Part shown: in pieces, positions 43,770-56,000 of the stretch
Layout of the letters: each line of letters starts with the position of its first letter
Position numbering within the stretch: position 1 is the stretch's first letter
Assembly: GCA_003116995.1 (NCBI GenBank)
Contig: BDSL01000022.1
Location: 1-64,000, forward strand
Length of the DNA: 64,000 bases
Direction of reading: 5' to 3'
DNA from: Yamagishiella unicocca
Taxonomy: Eukaryota > Chlorophyta > Chlorophyceae > Chlamydomonadales > Volvocaceae
Translations under genes and position numbers: made by a program
The notes under the pieces: generated by a model
Database searches by the model: none
What the model was told of the DNA's origin: nothing
The model's input: only the letters and a program-made list of their open reading frames with translations

Positions 43770-46700
43770 AGATTACCTCGTCTGACAACCCATGGTGTCG
43801 AAAGACATTCTGTATGTACAGTTGGGCCACTCCCTGGGCATCAACAGTTGTGTGTGTGGGAGCAAAGTGGGTCATCTTGCTCAGCCGATCCACAAACACA
43901 ATTATCGAATCATAGCCAGAGGTAGTGGTGGGCAGTTGGGTGATCAAGTCCATTGTGACACTGCCCCACACCCGATCAGGTGTTGGTAACGGTTGTAGCA
44001 ACCCACGTGGCTTCGTGGTTGAGGCTTTGTTGCGTTGGCACTGCGAGCATCGGGAAATGTACTGGGATACGTCTGCGTCCAAACGCGGCCACCAGTACAC
44101 CCGTTTAATAGCCTCAAGAGTACGTTCAGGTCCTCTGTGCCCGCTGAACCCACCGTCATGGTGTTCAGCTATAAGCAGTGTGCGCAACTCATCAATGGCG
44201 GGAACCATCACCTGGTTACCCCTGTTTATCCACAGTCCATTGACTTTGCTTAAGTCCGTTACATTGGTCTGCTGTTTAAACCAAGGATCATATTGGTATC
44301 CAGCTTTGATTCGCTTCCGAATATCGGTGTGAATAGCAGACCGTGTGAGGGTTGCGACCATTGGTTGACCCAGGAGTACTGGTGTGTCATCAGGCACATC
44401 AGGTACACCTTCATAAATGCGGCTAATGGGGTCAGCCACGTTGATTCTGCCTGGTCGGTAGGACCATGTAATCTTTTGGTCCTGTAGGAACGAGATCCAC
44501 CGAGCTTGACGGCGTGAGAGAAGGCCGTTAGCTTTCCGAGAGTCCAGGTGGGTCAAGGGCTGGTGATCAGTTACAACAGTTACATCTGGTGCACCTTCAA
44601 GGTAACACCGCCATTCTTGTAACGCGTGAATGACACCCAAGGCCTCCTGGTCGGTGGTTGTGTAGTTCTTCTCCGCCGGTGTAAACCGGTGGCTAAGATA
44701 AGCTACAGCACGGTCCTCCTGAAGAAGGACGGCTCCAGTTCCAAATAGGGAAGCATCTGACCAGACCTCAAAAGGTTTGTTCAGATCAGGCAGTACCAAC
44801 ACAGGTGCGTTGATCAGTGCGTGCTTTACCCCCTCGAACGCTGTTTGGCATTTGTCACACCATTGCCAGGCGCGTTTTTCGCTCGTAAGGGCGGTAAGCG
44901 GGGCCACAAGGGAGGAATATCCCTGGACAAAACGTCGAAAGAAGTTGGCAAGGCCTAAGAAGCTTCGCAATTGCTTCAGGTTGAGGGGTGTAGCCCAGTC
45001 GCGTACGACTCGAATTTTTGAATCGTCAACCTTGAGACCGTACCTGCCAACAGTGTGGCCGAGGAACTTCAACTCAGGTTTGTTGAAGGCGCACTTAGAA
45101 AGTTTAGCCTTAAAGCCTTGTTTTTGCAGGATTGAGAGCACAGCTTCCAGATGGGAGATGTGTTCTTCAGGTGTTCGTGAGTACACTAGGAGATCATCCA
45201 AGTATACAAGCACAAACTTGCCCAAATGCTCACGGAACAGCGCGTTCATAGTGGCTTGGAAAGTTGCGGGTGCATTGGTTAACCCAAAGCACAACACCTT
45301 AAAGGCAAATTGGCCTTCCGACGAAACGAAGCCTGTTTTGTCGATATCCTGCTGGCTTATCCTCAATTGATGATAACCTGATTGAAGGTCAATCGAACTG
45401 AGGATTTGCGCGCCACCCAACTGATCAAACAGTTCTTGGATGTTAGGCATTGGATAACGCCGTTTAACTGTGATTTTGTTTAGCTCACGGTAATCAAGAA
45501 CCATGCGCAATTTAAATCCAGAAGCAGACTCAGGGTCTTTCTTTCGGACGAAAATCACAGGCGCGCCGAAGGGTGAGTTGGAGGGTTCAATGAAGCCCTT
45601 CTTTAGCAAGTCCGCAATTTGCGCCTTGCACTCCGCCTTCTCTTGGGGTGACAGTCTGTATGAACGCTTAGCCGGTGGCTGAGCGCCGGGAATCAGGGGT
45701 ATGGTATGTTCAACACCTTCATCCTGTTCTCGAATACCTGTCACTTCTGCGAACACGTCCTTGTATTTAGCTAGGAGTGCTTGCAGCTGATGCTCTTGCA
45801 CCAGATTTTCATCTGGCTGGACGGAAGCAGAAGGGTCTGCGACCGCACTGGCCAGGGACTGTGCTGTTGTGGAATCGGGGGTGACAGAGTCGACCTCCTC
45901 CCGAACCAACATAAGGAATGCATCTGCACCCTTCATGATTGCCTTGGCTGCTTGTTTAGCAGACAGTAGGTCAACCGACGTCGCTGCAAACAGGGTGGCT
46001 GTGACCAAATTCATGAGTCGAGCCGGCTCTGAGAGTCCCTGCGCATAGTTGGGCCGCAGAGAAACACGGTTCCCCCCCTTCTGAAGGGAGAGTGTATCGG
46101 TTTCCCAGCACATGCGGGCCTTGCGACGTTTGAGCCAATCCGTGCCGAGGATGATGTTGGCCGAAGCCGTACCTTCCTTCATTACCAACAGGCGAACAGT
46201 GTCCCTGAATGGTCCCATTTTGATGGGGATGCTCACTTCACCGAGCAGCGGGTGAGGCTGCCCGTCAGCGAGGCGCACGGAGGCTGTGTTTGATGGCTGT
46301 ATTGATACTTCCAAAGACAATGCAAATTGCTTGGAAATAAAGCCATCGGCTGTGCCATGGGCATCAGCACCACTGTCCACGAGTATGACTGCTGGCTTCA
46401 TAGAAGCTATGCTGTCGAAACACATTGCACGGGAGTGGGTGCCGGTCACTGATTCAAGCGACGCGACAACAGCTGGTGGATCGTACCACAGCTGAACGGG
46501 GAAAGGCGTTGGAGGCATTGGAAGCCTTGCCTTGCCACCATTGGCTGACACGAGTAAGGTAGTGCCAGTCGGGAATTCCTCAACAAGCTTGTAGCGGAGT
46601 TGGGAAAAGTAGCGCGTCAAGTGTGGGAACTTGGGGACAACAAACACTGCACATGTGTGGTGTGGGTCCTTGCGCTTTGATCTTTCATAGTGCTGTTGAT

Positions 46701-47157
46701 ACTCCCTAACTTCGTGAGCAGGAGCACAGCACCAGAGGGCTTCACCAGAGACACATTGCGTTGTGAACGTGCTTGGTGTGGCATAGCGCGGGCATAAAGC
46801 ATTCGTACCATGTGGGTTACATGCGGCGTCCATAGAAAATGAAACGCTCAAGTTCGTCTGCACTCTCGCCATGATTGCCGGATCGACCATTCGGTCTGGC
46901 GCACAAATGGCGTAAGTCGACTTTGCCACCACAACGGGAACCGCACCCAAATCTGCAACTACAGCAGTGTTCAACACAACCGCAGCAGCAACGACAGGTA
47001 CAGTTACTGATATGGGAACAGGAGCAGTTAAACCCAACGGGGCAGGCTCTGTAACACCAACATGACACGCCCCTGAGGCGGGTGTGGACAAGCCGACACC
47101 TCTTACAGCCTGCAAGTCTGGAAGCTTAGGTAGCGTTGCTACCTCGCCCTCGGCCAT
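43770..47157 (-). CDS. Outer pol, 5' part: protease, RT, RNase H, integrase start
   Basis: Starts MAEGEVATLP, four codons after the gag UGA and in the same frame. The first ~170 residues contain a Cys/His-rich stretch (cysteines near 113, 122, 135, 143, 144 and 169). Aspartic protease: ILVDSGADAHG (~258-268) and IILGTDWL. RT: VLDYRELNK, IDLQSGYHQ, FGLTNAPATFQ and VYLDDLLVYS (~651-660). RNase H: SDASLFGTG, DQEALGVIHALQEW, VVTDHQPL. Integrase: an HHCC zinc domain (HHDGGFSGHRG then CSQCQRNK) and MDLITQLP with the first catalytic Asp; the sequence breaks at GLSDEVIS-D where the nested element entered. In the present DNA the frame runs on into the nested LTR and stops near 43639. Confidence 0.95.
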
Positions 47158-47169
47158 CGCGCCAGCCTT

Positions 47170-49083
47170 TCACTGCTTGTGCTGCTTGAGAGCGGAAGCA
47201 AGGAGGTTCACAATGGCGGCAGTGGGGTCGGACTGCTTGTTACGGTTGCGCCCCTGGCGCCCCTTGCTGTCGCCACCACCGCTGCCACGGCCACCGCCAC
47301 CACTGCCACGGTTGACACCACGGCCGCCATGTCCAACACCACCACTGCCATTTGGGCCAGCTCCACCGCTCCAGGCCTTGCCGCCACCGTTGGTGGGCTT
47401 CTGGACGCCCCCGTTGGCACGCAGCTGCGGGTTTGGTTTGCGGGATGAAGGCTTGGTGTCAGTGAAATTCACGTCAGCGGAAGCGATTTTCGCAGTGGGC
47501 TTTTGCTCAGCAAGGGCTACCGCGACCGCATATTTAATGAGGTCTTCGAGGTTCGTCCATTGCGAGCCGTCAGCTTGGTGGTTAACACGCTTGCGGAGTG
47601 CAGGTGCCAGGCCGTGCTTGAAGTAAGCGATGCGGTCAGGCATGGCCATCTCGCCAACGTTTTGCAAAACGAGGCGGAATGCTGCGACGTAAGACTGCAC
47701 AGTGCCCGTCTGCTTAATTTCTTGGTTCAGCAAACGGTTGCGTGACTCTTCGGGTGTGTCGCGGTGCGGGTGATCCCATTGCGTTAGGAAATCAGTGCGC
47801 AGTTCCGCTAGGGAGGGCGTTAGCCCTTTGGCAGTCCAGTCCCGGAAGTACGCAACACCCCACTTCTGGGCCGGGCCCACAAGGTAAAAAATGAGGTGCA
47901 CCACGGGGTCCATGTGACGCAGCTGCAGGTATGTGATAAGGACATCGAACCACGTGCGCACACAGGTGATGTTTTTCTCATCCATCGAGCCATTGAAGTG
48001 CTTCATGGGCACACGTTCGTCACGTGAGTACGTGGGTGCAGCGGCAGGCGCATTAGCAGGTGCAGCAGCAGGTGCAGCGGGTGATGCAGCGTTCCCAACA
48101 CGTTGTGCTGGAGAGCCCTGCTGTGGGGTAGCCAGCCCACCCACCGGTTGGATTGCAACCGCACCTAGTCCCGCATTGAGGGTATCCCCAATGCCCGAAC
48201 CACCAACCTGGTTTGCTGCCAGGTGCTGGTCGATGCCCGCGTAGAACTCCGAGTGGCGCTCACGGCGCCCGCTCCCCAGGGTCTTGCATCCGACTGCACC
48301 GTTGGCAATCATTCTGATTTCCTCCGGTGTCAGCTTGTCCTGGTGCGCGGCTGCCAGGTCAGCATTGACGCTGTTTGTCATGTAGAGTGCGTAGAACTCT
48401 GAGTCCCCCATCGGTGCCATCTGCACAAACATGGCGTCCAAGCAGTGCTGCCTGACGTGGTCCTGGATACGAGTGTGCCGCGTAATCTCCTGGACAACTG
48501 CACGCTTGCGGACAGCTGGCTTGACTGCCTGCCAGGCATTGGGCTGATTGTCGGGAACCTGTTCCGGCGTGTCTTCCGGAGGGTCATCCTCGACTTCCCC
48601 AGGCTCGGAAAGATCCATGTTCTCAACCGGTTGGTTCCGGTTGACGGCTGCCAGGAGTTCTGCCATTTGCGCCAACAATGCAGTCTGACCATCCTTGAGA
48701 CCCCGGATCTCACGATCCTGGGCATCGAGGCGGCCTGGCAGGTCAAGGGCGGGTGCGGCCACTGTTGCGGCCACCGCTGCAGCCGCTGCTGCTGCAGCAG
48801 CTGCAGCAGTTGCCTGCTCGCCGAGCTGCGCTTCGGGGTTGACTTGCATAACTGCAAGTTTCTCCTGTAAGCTGTCTATGGCTGCTGCTGCGGCTGCCGG
48901 GTCTAATGGTAGTGAAGTCACCCCCACTGTAGCCGCGCTTTCCTTCAGTTGTTTAATCGTTAGGTTCTGCACATTGGGCACAACGAGATCATTAATTTGC
49001 GCAGTTAAGCGAATGATCGTGCGCCAATTCTTACGAAGCAGTTTGTTGGATGCTGGAGTCGCAACTTTCGACATTGTGCTCAA
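47170..49083 (-). CDS. Outer gag
   Basis: 637 codons. Structural protein that would form the retrotransposon particle. N-terminal ~100 residues include a run of over ten Ala; a DxQDREIRGLKDGQ coiled-coil-like stretch follows, then an acidic segment, the gag core (YLQLRHMDPVVHLIFYLVG through FKHGLAPALRKRVNHQ) and a basic Gly-rich tail (RGVNRGSGGGGRGSGGGDSK) in place of a zinc knuckle. A ~430-bp leader separates the primer-binding site from the ATG. Last sense codon CAG, stop TGA, next codon AAG. Confidence 0.94.
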   Translation of the reverse strand: MSTMSKVATPASNKLLRKNWRTIIRLTAQINDLVVPNVQNLTIKQLKESAATVGVTSLPLDPAAAAAAIDSLQEKLAVMQVNPEAQLGEQATAAAAAAAAAAAVAATVAAPALDLPGRLDAQDREIRGLKDGQTALLAQMAELLAAVNRNQPVENMDLSEPGEVEDDPPEDTPEQVPDNQPNAWQAVKPAVRKRAVVQEITRHTRIQDHVRQHCLDAMFVQMAPMGDSEFYALYMTNSVNADLAAAHQDKLTPEEIRMIANGAVGCKTLGSGRRERHSEFYAGIDQHLAANQVGGSGIGDTLNAGLGAVAIQPVGGLATPQQGSPAQRVGNAASPAAPAAAPANAPAAAPTYSRDERVPMKHFNGSMDEKNITCVRTWFDVLITYLQLRHMDPVVHLIFYLVGPAQKWGVAYFRDWTAKGLTPSLAELRTDFLTQWDHPHRDTPEESRNRLLNQEIKQTGTVQSYVAAFRLVLQNVGEMAMPDRIAYFKHGLAPALRKRVNHQADGSQWTNLEDLIKYAVAVALAEQKPTAKIASADVNFTDTKPSSRKPNPQLRANGGVQKPTNGGGKAWSGGAGPNGSGGVGHGGRGVNRGSGGGGRGSGGGDSKGRQGRNRNKQSDPTAAIVNLLASALKQHKQ

Positions 49084-49511
49084 GGCAAGTCGCGAAAGTC
49101 TAAACGAGTTTGGGCATCTACATGCTTAAAATGCAGCTTTGCTATGGCGTGTTGTTTAAAACGAGCGCCGGTGCTATGCCGATGGACTAGGCCATGGGGT
49201 TGCAACGCTAAAGCAAGAGACCGTAAAGGTTCCTTTAAGCTGGCCTTCGAAAAAGGACTTAAGTTGGTGCTAAGCAACCGAGGCCGAAGCCAAGACAACT
49301 CAACGAACGGCCTGAGCCGCCATGAGTGTCAAAAACGTCGCGACGCACAAGTGCGTGCTAGTTCGTCCACACCAGAGGCTTCAGTGCAGAGCACCGTTGC
49401 CAAAGGTTGGGAAAAAGTGCCGGCGCAAGCGCCGCACGAACTGGATAAGGCGGCGCCGAAGCGACCAGCCTCTAGCACAGTTCCGCACTTTATCTAAGCT
49501 ACCCTAGATAA

Positions 49512-49525
49512 GGTCGCTGCTACCA
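49512..49525 (-). promoter_or_regulatory. Primer-binding site, outer element
   Basis: TGGTAGCAGCGACC on the minus strand, two bases from the 5' LTR; identical to the nested copy. Probable initiator tRNA-Met site. Confidence 0.72.
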
Positions 49526-49527
49526 CT

Positions 49528-49837
49528 TGTAAGCTGATAGCTATTCTGCCCTGGATCTTCTAAGGTGACTTACCGAACTAGTGAGATGTGTCTCCGGACG
49601 TGGATACCAGTAAGAGGTTATAGCGCTAATACTATGCAACAAGGAAGTAATCATCCGTATGTCTGTATGAAGGTGGTATCGATAGATACCGTGATATCTC
49701 GAGCAAGCACACTAAGTAGCGTGCGGAGGCATGTACGGTGTACGAGTTGCCTTATGGATTAGTGCGCACGGCGTAGACGTGTGCATCCATTTATGTGTCA
49801 ATAGGGTTAGGGATTTCTGTATAAGCCAAAGCTTACA
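49528..49837 (-). repeat. 5' LTR of outer chromovirus
   Basis: 310 bp, identical by reading to the other complete LTRs. Should hold the element's promoter; no TATA box was assigned. Followed on the plus strand by CACGC, the right copy of the outer target duplication. Confidence 0.96.
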
Positions 49838-50049
49838 CACGCAACTTGACATACAGCACGTACATACAGAAAGAAACCCAACATCCAAAGCGTGTGGCAA
49901 GAATCGATACGCTGCTGTTCCGCCAGCAGGTGGATGGGGTGCAATCCAGCGGGGCTCCAAGATTGCCCATGGCTGTCCGGTACCCTCTATATGACTTATA
50001 AGGACTATTTGATATGTCCAGGCCACTCGCAAGGGTGGGAACACGGCCT
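49838..50049. repeat. Diverged repeat resembling the left flank of the retrotransposon
   Basis: Shares diverged blocks with the DNA left of the element: 'caaagcgtgt' then 'atcgata.gct' (compare 36750-36775), 'ggggctccaag' (36836-36846), and 'tatgacttataa' then 'gactatttgatatgtcc' and 'gcaagggtgggaacacggc' (36330-36380). The order of the blocks differs between the flanks, so this is a repeat neighbourhood and not simply one split copy. Confidence 0.6.
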
Positions 50050-53000
50050 AACTTGCGCTTTGATCTTTCAACGATATTTATAACCAATACCGAAAGTCTT
50101 GGGACCAGCAGCACACCGCAAGAAGGACCTGAAAATGGCCATGCATGGACCATGGTGGTTAGCTAAGCACAGAGCAATGAGCTAACTGCCCAGGTTTGCC
50201 TTGTCCTGCAGGTGCAGTGCCTTGACCAAATGACACCAAACTTGCGCTTTGATCCTTCAATGATATGTATAATCAATACCGAAAGATTTGGGGCCAGCAG
50301 CACACCGCAAGAAGGACCTGAAAATGGCCATGGTGGTTAGCTAAGCACAGAGCAATGAGCTAACTGCCCAGGTTTGCCTTGTCCTGCAGGTGCAGTGCCT
50401 TGACCAAATGGCACCAAACTTGCGCTTTGATCTTTCAATGATATGTATAATCAATACCGAAAGATTTGGGGCCAGCAGCACACCTCAAGAAGGACCTGAA
50501 AATGGCCATGGTGGTTAGCAAAGCACAGAGCAATGAGCTAACTGCCCAGGTTTGCCTTGTCCTGCAGGTGCAGTGCCTTGACCAAATGACACCAAACTTG
50601 CGCTTTGATCTTTCAATGATATGTATAATCAATACCGAAAGATTTGGGGCCAGCAGCACACCGCAAGAAGGACCTGAAAATGGCCATGGTGGTTAGCTAA
50701 GCACAGAGCAATGAGCTAAATGCCCAGGTTTGCCTTGTCCTACAGGTGCAGTGCCTTGACCAAATGACACCAAACACTTGCGCTTTGATCTTTCAATGGT
50801 ATTCATAATCAATACCGAAAGATTTGGGGCCAGCAGCACACAGCGAGAAGGACCTGAAAATGGCCATGGTGGTTAGCTAAGCACAGAGCAATGAGCTAAC
50901 TGCCCAGGTTTGCCTTGTCCTGCAGGTGCAGTGCCTTGACCAAATGGCACCAAACTTGCGCTTTGATCTTTCAATGATATGTATAATCAATACCGAAAGA
51001 TTTGGGGCCAGCAGCACACCTCAAGAAGGACCTGAAAATGGCCATGGTGGTTAGCTAAGCACAGAGCAATGAGCGACTTGTCCAGGTTTGCCTTGTCCTA
51101 CAGGTGCAGTGCCTTGACCAAATGGCACCAAACTTGCGCTTTGATCTTTCAATGATATTCATAATCAATACCGAAAGATTTGGGGCCAGCAGCACACCGC
51201 AAGAAGGACCTGAAAATGGCCATGGTGGTTAGCTTAACATGAGCTTACTGCCCAGCTTTTGCCTTGACCTGCAGGTGCAGTGCCTTGACCAAATGGCACC
51301 AAACTTGCGCTTTGATCTTTCAATGGTATTCATAATCAATACCGAAAGATTTGGGGCCAGCATCACACAGCGAGAAGGACCTGAAAATGGCCATGGTGGT
51401 TAGCTAAGCACAGAGCAATGAGCTAACTGCCCAGGTTTGCCTTGTCCTGCAGGTGCAGTGCCTTGACCAAATGACACCAAACTTGCGCTTTGATCCTTCA
51501 ATGATATGTATAATCAATACCGAAAGATTTGGGGCCAGCAGCACACCGCAAGAAGGACCTGAAAATGGCCATGGTGGTTAGCAAAGCACAGAGCAATGAG
51601 CTAACTGCCCAGGTTTGCCTTGTCCTGCAGGTGCAGTGCCTTGACCAAATGACACCAAACACTTGCGCTTTGATCCTTCAATGGTATTCATAATCAATAC
51701 CGAAAGATTTGGGGCCAGCAGCACACAGCGAGAAGGACCTGAAAATGGCCATGGTGGTTAGCTAAGCACAGAGCAATGAGCTAACTGCCCAGGTTTGCCT
51801 TGTCCTGCAGGTGCAGTGCCTTGACCAAATGGCACCAAACTTGCGCTTTGATCTTTCAATGATATGTATAATCAATACCGAAAGATTTGGGGCCAGCAGC
51901 ACACCGCAAGAAGGACCTGAAAATGGCCATGGTGGTTAGCTAAGCACAGAGCAATGAGCGACTTGTCCAGGTTTGCCTTGTCCTACAGGTGCAGTGCCTT
52001 GACCAAATGGCACCAAACTTGCGCTTTGATCTTTCAATGATATTCATAATCAATACCGAAAGATTTGGGGCCAGCAGCACACCGCAAGAAGGACCTGAAA
52101 ATGGCCATGGTGGTTAGCTTAACATGAGCTTACTGCCCAGCTTTTGCCTTGACCTGCAGGTGCAGTGCCTTGACCAAATGGCACCAAACTTGCGCTTTGA
52201 TCTTTCAATGGTATTCATAATCAATACCGAAAGATTTCGGGCCAGCATCACACAGCGAGAAGGACCTGAAAATGGCCATGGTGGTTAGCTAAGCACAGAG
52301 CAATGAGCTAACTGCCCAGGTTTGCCTTGTCCTACAGGTGCAGTGCCTTGACCAAATGGCACCAAACTTGCGCTTTGATCTTTCAATGATATTCATAATC
52401 AATACCGAAAGATTTGGGGCCAGCAGCACACCGCAAGAAGGACCTGAAAATGGCCATGGTGGTTAGCTAAGCACAGAGCAATGAGCTAACTGCCCAGGTT
52501 TGCCTTGTCCTACAGGTGCAGTGCCTTGACCAAATGACACCAAACACTTGCGCTTTGATCCTTCAATGGTATTCATAATCAATACCGAAAGATTTGGGGC
52601 CAGCAGCACACAGCGAGAAGGACCTGAAAATGGCCATGGTGGTTAGCTAAGCACAGAGCAATGAGCTAACTGCCTAGGTTTGCCTTGTCCTGCAGGTGCA
52701 GTGCCTTGACCAAATGGCACCAAACTTGCGCTTTGATGTTTCAATGATATGTATAATCAATACCGAAAGATTTGGGGCCAGCAGCACACCTCAAGAAGGA
52801 CCTGAAAATGGCCATGGTGGTTAGCTAAGCACAGAGCAATGAGCGACTTGTCCAGGTTTGCCTTGTCCTACAGGTGCAGTGCCTTGACCAAATGGCACCA
52901 AACTTGCGCTTTGATCTTTCAATGATATGTATAATCAATACCGAAAGATTTGGGGCCAGCAGCACACCGCAAGAAGGACCTGAAAATGGCCATGGTGGTT

Positions 53001-56000
53001 AGCTTAGCACAGAGCAATGAGCTAACTGCCCAGGTTTGCCTTGTCCTACAGGTGCAGTGCCTTGACCAAATGGCACCAAACTTGCGCTTTGATCTTTCAA
53101 TGATATTCATAATCAATACCGAAAGATTTGGGGCCAGCAGCACACCGCAAGAAGGACCTGAAAATGGCCATGGTGGTTAGCTTAACATGAGCTTACTGCC
53201 CAGCTTTTGCCTTGACCTGCAGGTGCAGTGCCTTGACCAAATGGCACCAAAGTTGCGCTTTTATCTTTCAATGGTATTCATAATCAATACCGAAAGATTT
53301 GGGGCCAGCATCACACAGCGAGAAGGACCTGAAAATGGCCATGGTGGTTAGCTAAGCACAGAGCAATGAGCTAACTGCCCAGGTTTGCCTTGTCCTACAG
53401 GTGCAGTGCCTTGACCAAATGGCACCAAACTTGCGCTTTGATCTTTAAATGATATTCATAATCAATACGGAACGATTTGGGGCCAGCAGCACACCTCAAG
53501 AAGGACCTGAAAATGGCCATGGTGGTTAGCTAAGCACAGAGCAATAATGAGCTAACTGCCCAGGTTTGCCTTGTCCTACAGGTGCAGTGCCTTGACCAAA
53601 TGGCACCAAACTTGCGCTTTGATCTTTCAATGATATTCATAATCAATACCGAAAGATTTGGGGCCAGCAGCACACCGCAAGAAGGACCTGAAAATGGCCA
53701 TGGTGGTTAGCTTAACATGAGCTTACTGCCCAGCTTTTGCCTTGACCTGCAGGTGCAGTGCCTTGACCAAATGGCACCAAACTTGCGCTTTTATCTTTCA
53801 ATGGTATTCATAATCAATACCGAAAGATTTGGGGCCAGCATCACACAGCGAGAAGGACCTGAAAATGGCCATGGTGGTTAGCTAAGCACAGAGCAATGAG
53901 CTAACTGCCCAGGTTTGCCTTGTCCTACAGGTGCAGTGCCTTGACCAAATGGCACCAAACTTGCGCTTTGATCTTTAAATGATATTCATAATCAATACGG
54001 AACGATTTGGGGCCAGCAGCACACCTCAAGAAGGACCTGAAAATGGCCATGGTGGTTAGCTAAGCACAGAGCAATAATGAGCTAACTGCCCAGGTTTGCC
54101 TTGTCCTACAGGTGCAGTGCCTTGACCAAATGGCACCAAACTTGCGCTTTGATCTTTCAATGATATTCATAATCAATACCGAAAGATTTGGGGCCAGCAG
54201 CACACCGCAAGAAGGACCTGAAAATGGCCATGGTGGTTAGCTTAACATGAGCTTACTGCCCAGCTTTTGCCTTGACCTGCAGGTGCAGTGCCTTGACCAA
54301 ATGGCACCAAACTTGCGCTTTGATCTTTCAATGGTATTCATAATCAATACCGAAAGATTTGGGGCCAGCATCACACAGCGAGAAGGACCTGAAAATGGCC
54401 ATGGTGGTTAGCTAAGCACAGAGCAATGAGCTAACTGCCCAGGTTTGCCTTGTCCTACAGGTGCAGTGCCTTGACCAAATGGCACCAAACTTGCGCTTTG
54501 ATCTTTAAATGATATTCATAATCAATACCGAACGATTTGGGGCCAGCAGCACACCTCAAGAAGGACCTGAAAATGGCCATGGTGGTTAGCTAAGCACAGA
54601 GCAATGAGCTAACTGCCCAGGTTTGCCTTGTCCTACAGGTGCAGTGCCTTGACCAAATGACACCAAACACTTGCGCTTTGATCCTTCAATGGTATTACTA
54701 AACAATACCGAAAGATTTGGGGCCAGCAGCACACAGCGAGAAGGACCTGAAAATGGCCATGGTGGTTAGCTAAGCACAGAGCAATGAGCTAACTGCCCAG
54801 GTTTGCCTTGTCCTGCAGGTGCAGTGCCTTGACCAAATGGCACCAAACTTGCGCTTTGATCTTTCAATGATATTCATAATCAATACCGAACGATTTGGGG
54901 CCAGCAGCACACCTCAAGAAGGACCTGAAAATGGCCATGGTGGTTAGCTAAGCACAGAGCAATGAGCTAACTGCCCAGGTTTGCCTTGTCCTACAGGTGC
55001 ATTGCCTTGACCAAATGGCACCAAACTTGCGCTTTGATCTTTCAATGATATTCATAATCAATACCGAAAGATTTGGGGCCAGCAGCACACCGCAAGAAGG
55101 ACCTGAAAATGGCCATGGTGGTTAGCTTAACATGAGCTTACTGCCCAGCTTTTGCCTTGTCCTACAGGTGCAGTGCCTTGACCAAATGACACCAAACACT
55201 TGCGCTTTGATCCTTCAATGGTATTCATAATCAATACCGAAAGATTTGGGGCCAGCAGCACACAGCGAGAAGGACCTGAAAATGGCCATGGTGGTTAGCT
55301 AAGCACAGAGCAATGAGCGACTTGTCCAGGTTTGCCTTGTCCTACAGGTGCAGTGCCTTGACCAAATGGCACCAAACTTGCGCTTTGATCTTTCAATGAT
55401 ATTCATAATCAATACCGAAAGATTTGGGGCCAGCAGCACACCTCAAGAAGGACCTGAAAATGGCCATGGTGGTTAGCTAAGCACAGAGCAATGAGCGACT
55501 TGTCCAGGTTTGCCTTGGCCTACAGGTGCAGTGCCTTGACCAAATGGCACCAAACTTGCGCTTTGATCTTTCAATGGTATTCATAATCAATACCGAAAGA
55601 TTTGGGGCCAGCATCACACAGCGAGAAGGACCTGAAAATGGCCATGGTGGTTAGCTAAGCACAGAGCAATGAGCTAACTGCCCAGGTTTGCCTTGTCCTA
55701 CAGGTGCAGTGCCTTGACCAAATGGCACCAAACTTGCGCTTTGATCTTTAAATGATATTCATAATCAATACCGAACGATTTGGGGCCAGCAGCACACCTC
55801 AAGAAGGACCTGAAAATGGCCATGGTGGTTAGCTAAGCACAGAGCAATGAGCTAACTGCCCAGGTTTGCCTTGTCCTACAGGTGCAGTGCCTTGACCAAA
55901 TGACACCAAACACTTGCGCTTTGATCCTTCAATGGTATTACTAAACAATACCGAAAGATTTGGGGCCAGCAGCACACAGCGAGAAGGACCTGAAAATGGC

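Larger units (their letters stand above)
36915..49837 (-). mobile_element. Ty3/gypsy chromovirus (outer copy), interrupted by a nested copy
   Basis: Bounded by 310-bp LTRs (TGTAAGC...GCTTACA) that read as identical, and flanked by the 5-bp target duplication CACGC (36910-36914 and 49838-49842). In minus-strand order: 5' LTR 49528-49837, primer-binding site, gag, UGA, pol (protease, RT, RNase H, integrase, chromodomain), polypurine tract, 3' LTR 36915-37224. Without the nested insertion at 38388-43764 and one copy of its duplication the element is about 7.54 kb. Integrase after RNase H and a C-terminal chromodomain identify it as a chromovirus. Apart from the insertion the reading frames are open, so it was intact when it was hit. 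Confidence 0.97.
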
